Positions 23,275 to 33,257 of a DNA stretch of 64,000 bases are shown here, piece after piece (the stretch's first letter is position 1; the number at the start of each line of letters is the position of its first letter). The notes below the pieces were generated by a model. It had not been told where the DNA came from. It saw only the letters and a program-made list of their open reading frames with translations, and made no database searches. A program made the position numbers and the translations under genes. The stretch covers positions 62,001 to 126,000 of the forward strand of contig NZ_JBIQLE010000006.1 of the NCBI RefSeq assembly GCF_044464525.1, written 5' to 3'. This stretch comes from Pusillimonas sp044464525. GTDB lineage: Bacteria > Pseudomonadota > Gammaproteobacteria > Burkholderiales > Burkholderiaceae_B.

Positions 23275-24462
23275 ATGTCGGCGTCCTTCAACTGGGAAGA
23301 CCCCCTTTTACTCGACTCGCAACTGACCGAAGACGAGCGCATGGTGCGCGAAGCCGCCCTGGCCTACGCCCAAGACAAGCTGGCGCCGCGCGTGCTCGAA
23401 GCCTTCCGCAACGAAAAAACCGACGCCTCCATCTTTGGCGAAATGGGCGAGCTGGGCCTGCTGGGCCCCACCATCCCCGAAGAATACGGCGGCGCCGGGC
23501 TTAACTACGTATGCTACGGTCTCATCGCCCGCGAAGTCGAGCGTGTCGATTCCGGCTACCGCTCGATGATGAGCGTGCAGTCCTCCCTGGTCATGGTTCC
23601 CATCAACGAGTTCGGCACCGAAGAGCAAAAAAAGAAATACCTGCCCAAGCTGGCCACCGGCGAATGGATCGGCTGCTTCGGCCTGACCGAACCCAACCAC
23701 GGTTCCGACCCCGGCAGCATGGAAACCCGAGCCGTCAAGGTTGACGGCGGCTACAAGCTTAGCGGCACCAAAATGTGGATCACCAACTCGCCCATCGCCG
23801 ATGTTTTCGTGGTGTGGGCCAAGGTGGTCGGCGGCGACGACGATGGCAAGATTCGGGGCTTCATCCTGGATAAAGGCCTGAAAGGCCTTAGCGCCCCCCC
23901 CATCCACGGCAAGGTAGGCCTGCGCGCCTCGATCACCGGCGAAATCGTCATGGACGAGGTCGAAGTGCCCGCCGACGCCATGATGCCCGGCGTCAGCGGC
24001 TTGCGCGGCCCCTTCACCTGCCTGAACTCGGCCCGCTACGGCATCGCCTGGGGCGCCCTGGGCGCCGCCGAAGACTGCTGGCACACCGCCCGCCAGTACA
24101 CGCTCGATCGCAAGCAATTCGGCCGCCCCCTGGCCGCCAACCAGCTCATCCAGAAAAAGCTGGCCGACATGCAAACCGAGATCACTCTAGGCCTGCAAGG
24201 CTGCCTGCGCCTGGGCCGCATGAAGGACGAAGGCACGGCCGCCGTCGAAATCACCTCCATCATGAAGCGCAACTCCTGCGGCAAGTCGCTGGACATTGCC
24301 CGCATGGCGCGCGACATGCTGGGCGGCAACGGCATTTCCGACGAGTTCGGCGTGGCCCGTCACCTGGTCAACCTCGAGGTGGTTAACACCTACGAAGGCA
24401 CGCACGACGTTCACGCCCTGATCCTGGGCCGCGCGCAAACGGGCCTCCAGGCTTTCTTCTGA
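23275..24462 (+). CDS. gcdH: Glutaryl-CoA dehydrogenase
   Basis: GcdH oxidises and decarboxylates glutaryl-CoA to crotonyl-CoA, passing electrons to ETF. It serves lysine, tryptophan and glutarate breakdown. The 395-residue acyl-CoA dehydrogenase-fold protein shows CFGLTEPNHGSDPGSMETRA and the FAD-binding YKLSGTKMWITNSP. The catalytic glutamate is in the C-terminal NTYEGTHDVHALILGRAQTG. The N-terminus FNWEDPLLLDSQLTEDERM is typical of GcdH and distinguishes it from other acyl-CoA dehydrogenases. A CGGAG ribosome binding site lies upstream. No CoA-transferase gene, its frequent neighbour, is next to it. Confidence 0.96.
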   Translation: MSASFNWEDPLLLDSQLTEDERMVREAALAYAQDKLAPRVLEAFRNEKTDASIFGEMGELGLLGPTIPEEYGGAGLNYVCYGLIAREVERVDSGYRSMMSVQSSLVMVPINEFGTEEQKKKYLPKLATGEWIGCFGLTEPNHGSDPGSMETRAVKVDGGYKLSGTKMWITNSPIADVFVVWAKVVGGDDDGKIRGFILDKGLKGLSAPPIHGKVGLRASITGEIVMDEVEVPADAMMPGVSGLRGPFTCLNSARYGIAWGALGAAEDCWHTARQYTLDRKQFGRPLAANQLIQKKLADMQTEITLGLQGCLRLGRMKDEGTAAVEITSIMKRNSCGKSLDIARMARDMLGGNGISDEFGVARHLVNLEVVNTYEGTHDVHALILGRAQTGLQAFF

Positions 24463-24484
24463 TACCCCCTAAGCCGCCAAGACG

Positions 24485-24515
24485 AAGCCCGGGCTTTTTT
24501 GCCCGGGCTTTTTTT
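24485..24515 (+). terminator. Rho-independent terminator after gcdH
   Basis: A perfect ten-base-pair stem AAGCCCGGGC / GCCCGGGCTT with a six-T loop is followed by a T-run. It lies 22 bases after the gcdH stop. Confidence 0.92.
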
Positions 24516-24561
24516 GGGTGTCTGCCAGGCAGCAAGCAGACTGTTGCGATCACTGCCTGCG

Positions 24562-25725
24562 CTAACGCCTGACGGTTACGGTGAAGTTGACCATCACCGG
24601 AATATCTCCGGCCGGTGTATGGGCCGTGATGGTGAAAGGCTGATTGCACGTGCGCAACTCACCGCCGGGGAGGTCTTTACACAGAGACTCGGCCTGCACG
24701 ACGCCGCGATTTCCTATCACCAGGCGATAAATGGGGATGTTTCCGCGCAACAGATTGCCCAGGCTGCCGTAAGCGGCCATCAATTGTTGCGCGGATGACG
24801 CGTACAGCATGGCGCCGCCGGTTTCGGTCGCCAGCCGTTGCATGACGGCAAAGTCCTGGTCGGCCCCCGCCAGGGCAAACATGTGCAAGGGCATGCCCGC
24901 GCTGTTGGCGGCGGAAATGACATTATCGATAGTACGCTTGCTGTCAGTGTCTTTCCCGTCCGAGAACGCGACTACGGCTTTATTTGGGCGTCGAGAGTGC
25001 CGTTCAGTAGCGTAAATCGCGTTGGCCAAGGCGTCATATAGCGGAGTACCGCCATTTTGCTTGCCCGCCAACGACTTTAGAAACTCGGCTTGCTCACCGG
25101 TATCGGACGAGAACATATCCTGCGGCGACGAGCCAAGATAGCTCAGCCCGCCACTGGAGCCTGGAAAAAACCCCAGTGCGGTCTCATCCGGCGCAGTGTT
25201 CTTTTGCAGGAAAAGCGTGCCGGCCTCAATGCGCTGATTGGTGGGATCCGTGCCGGAGATGCTGCCGCTCTGGTCGAAGGCCAGGAATGCCGAATAGGCG
25301 CCTGCCTTCCCTGGCGAGGTGATCTTGGTGGAACCTGCGAAGCTGAGGAAGGGCTGCACACCCGCGACGGTGTCTTGCGTGAACGACGTAGCATCGGGAA
25401 CGAAATCCACCGGTGCGCCGTCCTTGTCGAACAAGACCAGATCAACAATCGCCGCATAGGCGCTACCTTGCGCTTGACGGCACTGTTCGCCGGTTTCCGT
25501 CAATGGCGATGACAGCGGGTTCGTATCGTCGACATATATAAGCTTCCGGGCGGCAATGCTATTGCACAGCAGCGAGGACAGCACGCCCGCCACCGGCTCG
25601 GAGGCTTGAGGCGGCGGGCCGGGGTTGGACGATTCATCGTCTCCGCCTCCACCGCCACACGCCGAAAGCAAGACCGAAACAGCAAGCGCCAACGCCAAAG
25701 GTTGAAATTTATGTGTAATCCCCAT
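24562..25725 (-). CDS. VWA-domain lipoprotein
   Basis: This 387-residue secreted lipoprotein starts at the ATG at 25725, which gives a clean signal peptide ending in the lipobox LLSAC (Cys23), followed by a Gly-rich linker. A von Willebrand factor A domain follows. The MIDAS motif DxSxS is present as FDQSGSISG, and a later VAFSDGKDTDS supplies a further metal or Asp contact. The open frame extends 20 codons upstream but adds a basic, non-signal segment. It could bind a protein ligand in a metal-dependent way at the cell surface; no specific partner is evident. A LuxR-type regulator gene lies upstream on the same strand. Confidence 0.88.
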   Translation of the reverse strand: MGITHKFQPLALALAVSVLLSACGGGGGDDESSNPGPPPQASEPVAGVLSSLLCNSIAARKLIYVDDTNPLSSPLTETGEQCRQAQGSAYAAIVDLVLFDKDGAPVDFVPDATSFTQDTVAGVQPFLSFAGSTKITSPGKAGAYSAFLAFDQSGSISGTDPTNQRIEAGTLFLQKNTAPDETALGFFPGSSGGLSYLGSSPQDMFSSDTGEQAEFLKSLAGKQNGGTPLYDALANAIYATERHSRRPNKAVVAFSDGKDTDSKRTIDNVISAANSAGMPLHMFALAGADQDFAVMQRLATETGGAMLYASSAQQLMAAYGSLGNLLRGNIPIYRLVIGNRGVVQAESLCKDLPGGELRTCNQPFTITAHTPAGDIPVMVNFTVTVRR

Positions 25726-25842
25726 GCTTTTCCCCTGTTTTTTTACTTCAACCACAACCAGCCTGCGCCGCCGCGATGATGGCACCGCCTTGCGCCAGAG
25801 GCTTCGAAGGGGACATATTACGAATTGGGCTTGCGCCTTTCC

Positions 25843-25858
25843 TCCCCAAAATTGGGGA
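25843..25858. promoter_or_regulatory. Palindrome upstream of the VWA lipoprotein gene
   Basis: A perfect inverted repeat with seven-base arms, TCCCCAA-AA-TTGGGGA, lies in the 189-base gap between the LuxR-type gene and the VWA gene. It is 118 bases before the VWA start codon. It could be an operator for the neighbouring regulator; no supporting -35 or -10 could be assigned. Confidence 0.4.
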
Positions 25859-25914
25859 AAAACCGCCTGGTGTTGTTGGCCGCGCCCGGTGATGAATTGG
25901 CGCCTGGACGAGGC

Positions 25915-27030
25915 TCAGTCCGCCCGCCCTTCCACCACGGCAAGCTCTGTCAGCAAACGCGCAAGGTCGTACTGCCGGCCCACATGTGTCTTGTGGAAAA
26001 TGGATTTGATATGCGAGCGCACCGTGGACTCTCCGACCGACCTCAGTTCCGCGATCTTTTGCGGAGTATGGCCTTGAGCCAACATTTCCGCCACGCGCGC
26101 TTCCGCGAGGCTAAGGCCGAATACTTCCCGCAAGAGTTGCAGTGCCGGGGCCTTGGGCCGAGCCGGCCAGACCATCAGCAGCGCGGCGTCATAGCGTTCG
26201 GCCGGTGTTTCTTCGTCGCCTTCACCCAAAGGGATCGCCACGCAGGTAGTGCCCGCTTGGGGCGCATTGAACGACAAGCGCACCGAAGCCAAGCGCGGTG
26301 GCTCGCCCGACTCGCCTAGAGCCTGCCGGACGATATGCAGCAACGCCTGTCGGGCGGAACCCGTGTCCTTGACGGACAACGGACATGTCGGTTCAGACAA
26401 CCAGGCTTCGGCGGCGCGATTGGCCTGCAGGACGGCGCACGCCTCATCGACGATCATCACCGGGAAGCTCAGCGCATTCAGCGCCCTCCGCTGCCAGGCT
26501 TGCTCCCGTTTAAGACTGTGCAACTGATGGCGCAATGCATAGCTGCGGTTCAAAGCGCCATGCAAGGCCGACAAGCTTGCGGCCTGCCCGGCGTCGAAAG
26601 CGGCTTCACCCGCCAGCCTATGCAAAGAGAGGTTGCAGCTCTGCGTTCCGAACGTACCCACGCAATGCGCCATGATGTGGCCCAGGCCGTAGGACTTGAG
26701 AAAATCCTGGTAATAAGGACTGCGCTCGATGAAACGATGGCCCAATTCCACCCAGTCCAGGTACTGCCCGCCTTCTGTGGGCATGGTCTTTAGCAGATTG
26801 GTCGGGTTGAGCGCCTGGAACTCATTGACATAGGTCTCGATGGCGCTTTGCGGCAGCTTGATGGGCTCCAGGATATCGAGGCGCTTGGTCAGCTCGTTCT
26901 GCGACGTCACGCAAACATAAGAGGCTCCAACCTGGCCTGCCACCAGCATCAAGGCATCGTTCCAGGCCTCGTCGGACAAAACACCTTCCAACAAGGCCCT
27001 TTCTATCGTCAACATTTTCTGCGGAGTCAT
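25915..27030 (-). CDS. LuxR-type (GerE-domain) transcriptional regulator
   Basis: This 371-residue protein starts at the ATG at 27030 behind a GGGAGGGA ribosome binding site; the longer frame from 27120 is not needed. The N-terminal 300 residues are an uncharacterised sensor-like region containing a PAS-like segment (LNALSFPVMIVDEACAVLQANRAAEAWL). The C-terminal helix-turn-helix has FGLSLAEARVAEMLAQGHTP and VGESTVRSHIKSIFHKTHV. There is no receiver domain and no obvious acyl-homoserine-lactone pocket, so it is not a typical quorum sensor. It may control the downstream VWA lipoprotein gene. Confidence 0.88.
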   Translation of the reverse strand: MTPQKMLTIERALLEGVLSDEAWNDALMLVAGQVGASYVCVTSQNELTKRLDILEPIKLPQSAIETYVNEFQALNPTNLLKTMPTEGGQYLDWVELGHRFIERSPYYQDFLKSYGLGHIMAHCVGTFGTQSCNLSLHRLAGEAAFDAGQAASLSALHGALNRSYALRHQLHSLKREQAWQRRALNALSFPVMIVDEACAVLQANRAAEAWLSEPTCPLSVKDTGSARQALLHIVRQALGESGEPPRLASVRLSFNAPQAGTTCVAIPLGEGDEETPAERYDAALLMVWPARPKAPALQLLREVFGLSLAEARVAEMLAQGHTPQKIAELRSVGESTVRSHIKSIFHKTHVGRQYDLARLLTELAVVEGRAD

Positions 27031-27116
27031 CGATCCCTCCCGCTCAAACCCCCGGCTCCAATGCCAAATGCGCCGGCCTTGCGATTCTAGCGCACTTGGG
27101 CCATTGGGCGATGCAA

Positions 27117-27140
27117 ACAAAAAAGCGCCCGAAGGCGCTT
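27117..27140 (-). terminator. Rho-independent terminator after the MaoC-like gene
   Basis: On the minus strand the stem AAGCGCC / GGCGCTT with a four-base loop is followed by a T-run. It lies about 35 bases after the MaoC-like gene and would end the box arm on this strand. Confidence 0.88.
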
Positions 27141-27174
27141 GATTTGCCAGAGCGGCTCAAGACCGCCGACGGAA

Positions 27175-27624
27175 TCAGGACGACTGGCCGACCGCCAGGT
27201 CGAACAGGCTGGTCACTTCAAGCTCGAGAACCTGCTCGTCACGCTGATTGAACAAACGCCACGTCCAGCGCACGATGCCAAGGTCTTCGCGCGAAGATGA
27301 CACCCGTACCGAGTCGACGGTGATTTCAAGCCGCAGCGCGTCGTCGGGGCGCACGGGCAACATCCAGCGCACGCGCTCCACACCCGGCGAACCGAAAGAT
27401 TCGGAATCGTGCAAGACGCTCTCGAACACCATGCGCATGGCCAAGCCACAGGTCTGCCAGCCGCTGGCGATCAACCCGCCCCAGCGGCCCTCTTTGGCCT
27501 TGACCGGGTCGGTGTGAAACCATTGGGGGTCATAAAGCTTGGCGTAATCGAGCATTTCCTGCTCAGTGATTACCGCCGGCCCGTGGTGAATGACCATGCC
27601 ATTTCGAAACTCACTAAATTTCAT
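27175..27624 (-). CDS. MaoC-family (R)-hydratase-like protein
   Basis: This 149-residue hot-dog-fold protein of the MaoC dehydratase family would hydrate enoyl-CoA thioesters. The catalytic Asp/His pair is seen in AKLYDPQWFHTDP near residues 30-43, and GGLIASGWQTCGLAMRM continues the family motif. It is the last gene of the boxC-boxB-boxA arm, 19 bases beyond the boxA stop, so it is probably co-transcribed. It may act on CoA intermediates downstream of ring cleavage, but its exact substrate is inference. Confidence 0.9.
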   Translation of the reverse strand: MKFSEFRNGMVIHHGPAVITEQEMLDYAKLYDPQWFHTDPVKAKEGRWGGLIASGWQTCGLAMRMVFESVLHDSESFGSPGVERVRWMLPVRPDDALRLEITVDSVRVSSSREDLGIVRWTWRLFNQRDEQVLELEVTSLFDLAVGQSS

Positions 27625-27643
27625 GATTCAGTCCAGAAATTGG

Positions 27644-28921
27644 TCAGTAAGTCTCGAAATGCAGCCTCCCTTGCGATCTGAGCTGTGCATGGACCTCGTC
27701 CCAGTTGCGCCCCGCCCCTTCGACTGCGTCTTTAAGGGCATCGAGCACACCGGTTTCCATCCCCTTGAGGCCGCAAACGTAGATGCACGTGTTGCTGTCA
27801 TCGATAAGCTCGAGGACCTCGGCGGCGCGCTCGCGGATCAGGTCTTGCACATAACGCTTGGGCTTGTCTGTTGCTCGAGACAATGCCAAATTGATGTCGA
27901 TAAAATCTTTGGGCAAGTTCATGAGCGGGCCAAAGTACGGCAACTCACGCTCGGTTCGTGCGCCAAAAAAGAGCATCAGCTTACCATTAAAGGCCTTGTT
28001 CTTGGTAAGCCGGCGGCAACGCTCGGTCATGGCCCGCATGGGCGCGGAACCCGTGCCGGTGCAGATCATGATCAAGTTCGAGTGCGGCAAGTTGGGCATC
28101 AGGAAAGTGTTGCCGAACGGGCCGATCACCTGGACCTTATCGCCTTTTTTTAGATCGCACAGGTAATTGGAAGCAACGCCCGTGACAGGGTTACCGTCGT
28201 AATCCGATGTGACGCGCTTTACCGTCAAGGAAAGATTATTGTAGTTGGGGCGTTCGCCGTCGCGCGGGCTGGCGATGGAATACTGTCGAGCATGATAGGC
28301 TCGACCGTTCTCGTCGGCTCCGGGAGGGAACACGGCGATCGACTGGCCCTCGAGCACCGGGAAAGGCAGTTCGCCAAAATCGAGCACGATGTGGTGAATG
28401 TCGTTGTCGGTGTCTGCGTCAGTAAGGCGGTAGTTGCCCGCCACGGTGGCGGTCGCCGCATTCTTGTGCGTGTAAAGATTGATGTAGGGATGGGCCGCCG
28501 ACCAGGGCGGTATGCTTGCGCCCGAAGCCGTGGAAGGCACCCCCTCAAGCTCAGAGCTTACGTCGTCTTCGGCGGGCGTCAACACGTCGGGCGCCGCAGC
28601 GGCATCGCCGACGGCTGCAGGAGCCTCGACCACGTCTGCGGGCAGCTCTTGCTCGGCCGGAAGTTCGTTCCAGCTGAACTGTTCTTCAAGCGAGTAAGCC
28701 TCGGAGGACAAGACGCGCAGCCAGTTGTCGATGGCGCCGGTGGGACAGGGCGGCACGCAAGCCATGCAGCTATTGCAGATATCGACGTCCACGACATAGT
28801 TGTTGGAGTCGTGGCTAATGGCATCGATCGGGCAGGTTTCTTCACACGTGTTGCAACGGATGCAGATCTCTGGATCGATCAGGTGTTGTTTGATAACGCG
28901 ATTTTGGGTTTCGACTGTCAT
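27644..28921 (-). CDS. boxA: Benzoyl-CoA 2,3-epoxidase reductase subunit BoxA
   Basis: BoxA passes electrons from NADPH to the di-iron epoxidase BoxB in aerobic benzoyl-CoA degradation. The ATG at 28921 follows a GGAGAC ribosome binding site and yields 425 residues. Two [4Fe-4S] ferredoxin motifs open the protein (CIRCNTCEETCP and CNSCMACVPPCP). An acidic, Ala-rich linker of about 80 residues follows, then a ferredoxin-NADP reductase domain with RQYSIASPRDGE (flavin) and MICTGTGSAPMRAM (NADPH). The domain order is typical of BoxA. boxB lies upstream and a MaoC-like gene downstream. Confidence 0.95.
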   Translation of the reverse strand: MTVETQNRVIKQHLIDPEICIRCNTCEETCPIDAISHDSNNYVVDVDICNSCMACVPPCPTGAIDNWLRVLSSEAYSLEEQFSWNELPAEQELPADVVEAPAAVGDAAAAPDVLTPAEDDVSSELEGVPSTASGASIPPWSAAHPYINLYTHKNAATATVAGNYRLTDADTDNDIHHIVLDFGELPFPVLEGQSIAVFPPGADENGRAYHARQYSIASPRDGERPNYNNLSLTVKRVTSDYDGNPVTGVASNYLCDLKKGDKVQVIGPFGNTFLMPNLPHSNLIMICTGTGSAPMRAMTERCRRLTKNKAFNGKLMLFFGARTERELPYFGPLMNLPKDFIDINLALSRATDKPKRYVQDLIRERAAEVLELIDDSNTCIYVCGLKGMETGVLDALKDAVEGAGRNWDEVHAQLRSQGRLHFETY

Positions 28922-28978
28922 TCTAGGTCTCCGTATCGCCAGAGTCGCCACTTCAGGCAGGCCCGACCACTGGAAGGC

Positions 28979-29011
28979 CCGCCGGACGGCGCATAATGCG
29001 CCGGCCGGCGG
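28979..29011 (-). other. Strong hairpin between boxB and boxA
   Basis: A 33-base near-perfect hairpin (16-base arms, one mismatch, one-base centre, ATGCGCCG next to the turn) lies between boxB and boxA. It has no T-run, so it is unlikely to be a full terminator. It may block 3' exonucleases and raise the boxC-boxB message relative to boxA. Confidence 0.75.
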
Positions 29012-29039
29012 AAGTCCTGTTCAACAGGACGATACAAGT

Positions 29040-30467
<1,428 letters not shown>

Positions 30468-30501
30468 GTCTTGCTCCTAAATAGCTCTGTTTATCGTGCG
30501 C

Positions 30502-32178
30502 TTACACGCGGTTCCAATCGAAGTTGGCTTTCTCGCCCTTGCCGTACAGCTTGAGGGCACCCTTGTCGCCCGAGGCGTTGGGGCGATAGAAAATCCAGTT
30601 CTGCCACGCGGACAGGCGGCCGAAGATGCGGGTTTCCATGCTCTCGACTTCGCAGAAACGCAGGTTGGCTTCAAGGCCGGTAAGCGAGTCGGGCGACAGC
30701 GCGGCCCGTTCCTCGAGGGCGATGCGGATTTCGTCGTCCCAGTCAAGGTCGTCGAGCGCGTAGGTGATCAGGCCAAGCTCTTCGGCTTCGGCAGCGCTGA
30801 CACGCTTGCCGATGGTGGCCGACACGGCGCTAATGGCGGGCTCTTCGTCGTAGAAGCGGCGCGCCATGCGGCTTTGGCCGTTTACCATGGGGTAAACGCC
30901 CATGTTGAGCGCATTGACGGCGATTTCTGTTGGCTGATCAGGCTCGTCAAGCATATAGCTGCGATCGCAAGCCAGGGCCAGTTCGAGCAGGGTGCCGGCG
31001 AAGCAGGAGCCGGGCTCGATCAGCGCGAACAGCGAGCGCGAGGTGACGTCCAGGCGGGCCAGCGTGCGACGCAGCATGCCGCGGGTTTCACGCACGAACC
31101 AGTGATCGGCGAATTGCTCGAGCGTGGCGTCGGCCTCGAGCACCTTGGCAACGTCGCCCTGAGTGCGGATGACCCAGGTGCCAATGTCGAGTTCATTGGT
31201 GCGCAGTTGCAAAATGGCGTCGTCGAGTTCGCGAGCCAGCTGCAAAGGCCACCACGACACACCCTCGGACACAATGGCCTCAATGTCGGCGGGCACGGAT
31301 TCGGGGCCGCGTACCACCAGGTTGGCAATACGCTTCTGGCGGTCGATTTGAACTTCGACATATTTGTATGCCAGGCCGTTCTCGGAATCGGTACGCTGCA
31401 AGGGCGTAAGCTCGACGCCTTTGGCGTCTGCGGGCCGGTCGCTGCCGGCGGCCAGTTCGGCGGCGCGCTTCTGCACGCCTTCGGCAAACTGGGCGGGCTT
31501 GATGACATCGTCGACCAGGCGCCAGTCTTTGGCGCGCTGGCCGCGGATGCCCTCGACCAGGGTGCAGAAAATATCGGCGCGATCGTGACGCACCTTGCGC
31601 TTGTCGGTGACGCGAGTAAGGCCGCCGGTGCCGGGCAGCACGCCCAGCAGGGGAACCTCGGGCAGCGATACCGACGAAGAGCGGTCGTCGACCAGCAGGA
31701 TTTCATCACATGCCAGCGCCAGCTCGTAGCCGCCGCCCGCACAAGCGCCGTTCAGGGCCGCGACGAACTTCAGGCCGCTGTGGCGGCTGGAATCTTCAAT
31801 GCCGTTTCGGGTTTCGTTGGTGAATTTGCAGAAGTTGACCTTCCAGGCGTGAGACGACAGCCCCAGCATGAAAATATTGGCGCCCGAGCAAAAAATACGG
31901 TCTTTGGCGCTGGTGACCACCACAGTACGGACTTCAGGATGCTCGAAACGAATGCGCTGCAGTGCATCGTGCAGCTCGATGTCGACACCCAGGTCGTAAG
32001 AGTTGAGCTTGAGCTTGTAGCCGGGACGCAGACCGCCCTCTTCGGATACGTCCATGGTGAGGGTGGCGACTTCGCCTTCGAAAGCCAGCTTCCAGTGTTT
32101 GTACTGACTAGGGTCGGTACGGAAGTCGACTCGGCTTGCGGCGGCTTGCTCGACCGCGGGGGTTGCGACTTGATTCAT
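30502..32178 (-). CDS. boxC: 2,3-epoxybenzoyl-CoA dihydrolase BoxC
   Basis: BoxC opens 2,3-epoxybenzoyl-CoA hydrolytically to 3,4-dehydroadipyl-CoA semialdehyde and formate. The ATG at 32178 behind CAGGAG gives 558 residues; the open frame runs 33 codons further upstream, across the promoter. The protein is two crotonase-like repeats: the first around residues 80-190 with FCSGANIFMLGLSSHAWK and ALNGACAGGGYELALACDEI, the second around 350-450 with EPGSCFAGTLLELALACDRS. It heads the boxC-boxB-boxA arm under a promoter with BoxR-like operators. Confidence 0.96.
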   Translation of the reverse strand: MNQVATPAVEQAAASRVDFRTDPSQYKHWKLAFEGEVATLTMDVSEEGGLRPGYKLKLNSYDLGVDIELHDALQRIRFEHPEVRTVVVTSAKDRIFCSGANIFMLGLSSHAWKVNFCKFTNETRNGIEDSSRHSGLKFVAALNGACAGGGYELALACDEILLVDDRSSSVSLPEVPLLGVLPGTGGLTRVTDKRKVRHDRADIFCTLVEGIRGQRAKDWRLVDDVIKPAQFAEGVQKRAAELAAGSDRPADAKGVELTPLQRTDSENGLAYKYVEVQIDRQKRIANLVVRGPESVPADIEAIVSEGVSWWPLQLARELDDAILQLRTNELDIGTWVIRTQGDVAKVLEADATLEQFADHWFVRETRGMLRRTLARLDVTSRSLFALIEPGSCFAGTLLELALACDRSYMLDEPDQPTEIAVNALNMGVYPMVNGQSRMARRFYDEEPAISAVSATIGKRVSAAEAEELGLITYALDDLDWDDEIRIALEERAALSPDSLTGLEANLRFCEVESMETRIFGRLSAWQNWIFYRPNASGDKGALKLYGKGEKANFDWNRV

Positions 32179-32232
32179 CGATATCTCCTGATTATTTGAA
32201 GCCCGAACATTACTGCATCTGTGAAAGGTTGA

Positions 32233-32246
32233 TGCATAATAATGCA
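32233..32246. promoter_or_regulatory. BoxR operator candidate overlapping the boxC -10 box
   Basis: A TGCA-N6-TGCA site (TGCATAATAATGCA) overlaps the -10 hexamer of the boxC promoter. TGCA repeats are the reported recognition element of BoxR/BzdR repressors. Repression here would block polymerase directly. Confidence 0.75.
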
Positions 32247-32264
32247 ATCGAAGTTTCTCGTCAA
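32236..32264 (-). promoter_or_regulatory. boxC promoter
   Basis: On the minus strand a near-consensus sigma-70 promoter is present. The -35 TTGACG lies at 32264-32259, the spacer is 17 bases and the -10 TATTAT lies at 32241-32236. Transcription would start about 50 bases before the boxC ATG. Confidence 0.75.
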
Positions 32265-32272
32265 CAAAAACA

Positions 32273-32286
32273 TGCATGAAAATGCA
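32273..32286. promoter_or_regulatory. Second BoxR operator candidate upstream of boxC
   Basis: A second TGCA-N6-TGCA site (TGCATGAAAATGCA) sits 40 bases, about four helical turns, from the first, upstream of the -35 box. The phasing would put two repressor dimers on the same DNA face. It lies 7 bases beyond the boxR stop codon. Confidence 0.7.
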
Positions 32287-32292
32287 TGGGAG

Positions 32293-33228
32293 TTACGCAG
32301 CCGTTAATGGCAGGCCTGCGGCTTCCCGAATATGCGTGCGTAATATCTCGAAGGAGTCGGAAAGCGATTGATTGCTGGTCGAGCAGATGAAATCTGCCTT
32401 TGAATAAAAAGCCTCGCGGCTGGCAAGAATGCTTTTGAGATCGGCCATGGCTTCGTTGTTGCCCGCCATGGGGCGGAAATCGCCTTGCGCCATGACCCGG
32501 GCCATGTGGTCTTCCGGGGTAGCCTTGACCCATACGCTATAGCAATGCGCCAGCATCAGGTTCATGGTTGAAGGCTCGGACACCAGCCCCCCCGGCGTGG
32601 CCAGGACCATGTCGGGGTAAAGCTGAAGCGCCTCTTCGAGAGCGCGACGCTCGTAGCGCCGGTAGGCGGTGGCGCCATACAAACTGTGGATTTCAAGAAT
32701 ACCGCAGCCGGCCACGCGCTCGATTTCAGAGCTGAGCTCAATGAAAGGATAGCCGATATCCGCAGCCAACATGCGCCCCAATGTGGATTTTCCGGCGCCT
32801 CGCAGGCCCATCATCGCAATTTGGCGCAAGCGGTTGCGAGGAGCCCTTTCGGGCTGGCCCGCAAAAAGCCCGGACAAGGTTTGCCGGGCAAGCTGAAGCT
32901 CTTGTTCAGTACGCCCCTCGAGCAACTCGCGGATAAGCAGCCATTCGGGCGTGGCGGTGGTGACATCGCCGACCAATTCCGCCAACGCGCAGTTGAAAGC
33001 CTTGGAAATGCTTTGCAGAACCAGAATGGATACGTTGCCGACGCCATGCTCGAGATTCGCCAAATGGCGTTCCGACACCGACGCCGCCCGGGCCAGTTCT
33101 TTGCGCGTCATGCCGCGCCTGGCCCGCAAACGTCGGACGCGTTCGCCCATTGCAACCAGGTAGGCATCACGCACTGTCTCCGTGTTGGCCGTTACACCGA
33201 CCTTTTTAGCTTGTGCTGTATTCTTCAC
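32293..33228 (-). CDS. boxR: BoxR: XRE-type regulator fused to a shikimate kinase-like domain
   Basis: BoxR represses box genes and responds to benzoyl-CoA. The 311-residue protein joins an N-terminal XRE helix-turn-helix (MTRKELARAASVSERHLANL, residues about 40-60) to a C-terminal shikimate kinase-like domain starting near 140. That domain has a P-loop MMGLRGAGKSTLGRML and a conserved FIELSSEIER stretch. In this family the kinase fold senses benzoyl-CoA and is not a biosynthetic kinase. The first start codon is GTG at 33228. It sits between the two arms of the island and its product should bind the TGCA sites on either side. Confidence 0.94.
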   Translation of the reverse strand: MKNTAQAKKVGVTANTETVRDAYLVAMGERVRRLRARRGMTRKELARAASVSERHLANLEHGVGNVSILVLQSISKAFNCALAELVGDVTTATPEWLLIRELLEGRTEQELQLARQTLSGLFAGQPERAPRNRLRQIAMMGLRGAGKSTLGRMLAADIGYPFIELSSEIERVAGCGILEIHSLYGATAYRRYERRALEEALQLYPDMVLATPGGLVSEPSTMNLMLAHCYSVWVKATPEDHMARVMAQGDFRPMAGNNEAMADLKSILASREAFYSKADFICSTSNQSLSDSFEILRTHIREAAGLPLTAA

Positions 33229-33257
33229 CCAGAAAAACCCTTAGAAAGCCGTTGATA

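Noticed and set aside
22158..23504. A 448-codon plus-strand frame between purU and gcdH
   Set aside because: It overlaps the LysR-type gene on the opposite strand and both flanking genes in other frames. It has no family motif, and it is a GC-bias shadow.
32293..33228. Shikimate kinase (aroK)
   Set aside because: The kinase-like domain is fused to an XRE helix-turn-helix and lies among box genes, which is the BoxR architecture.
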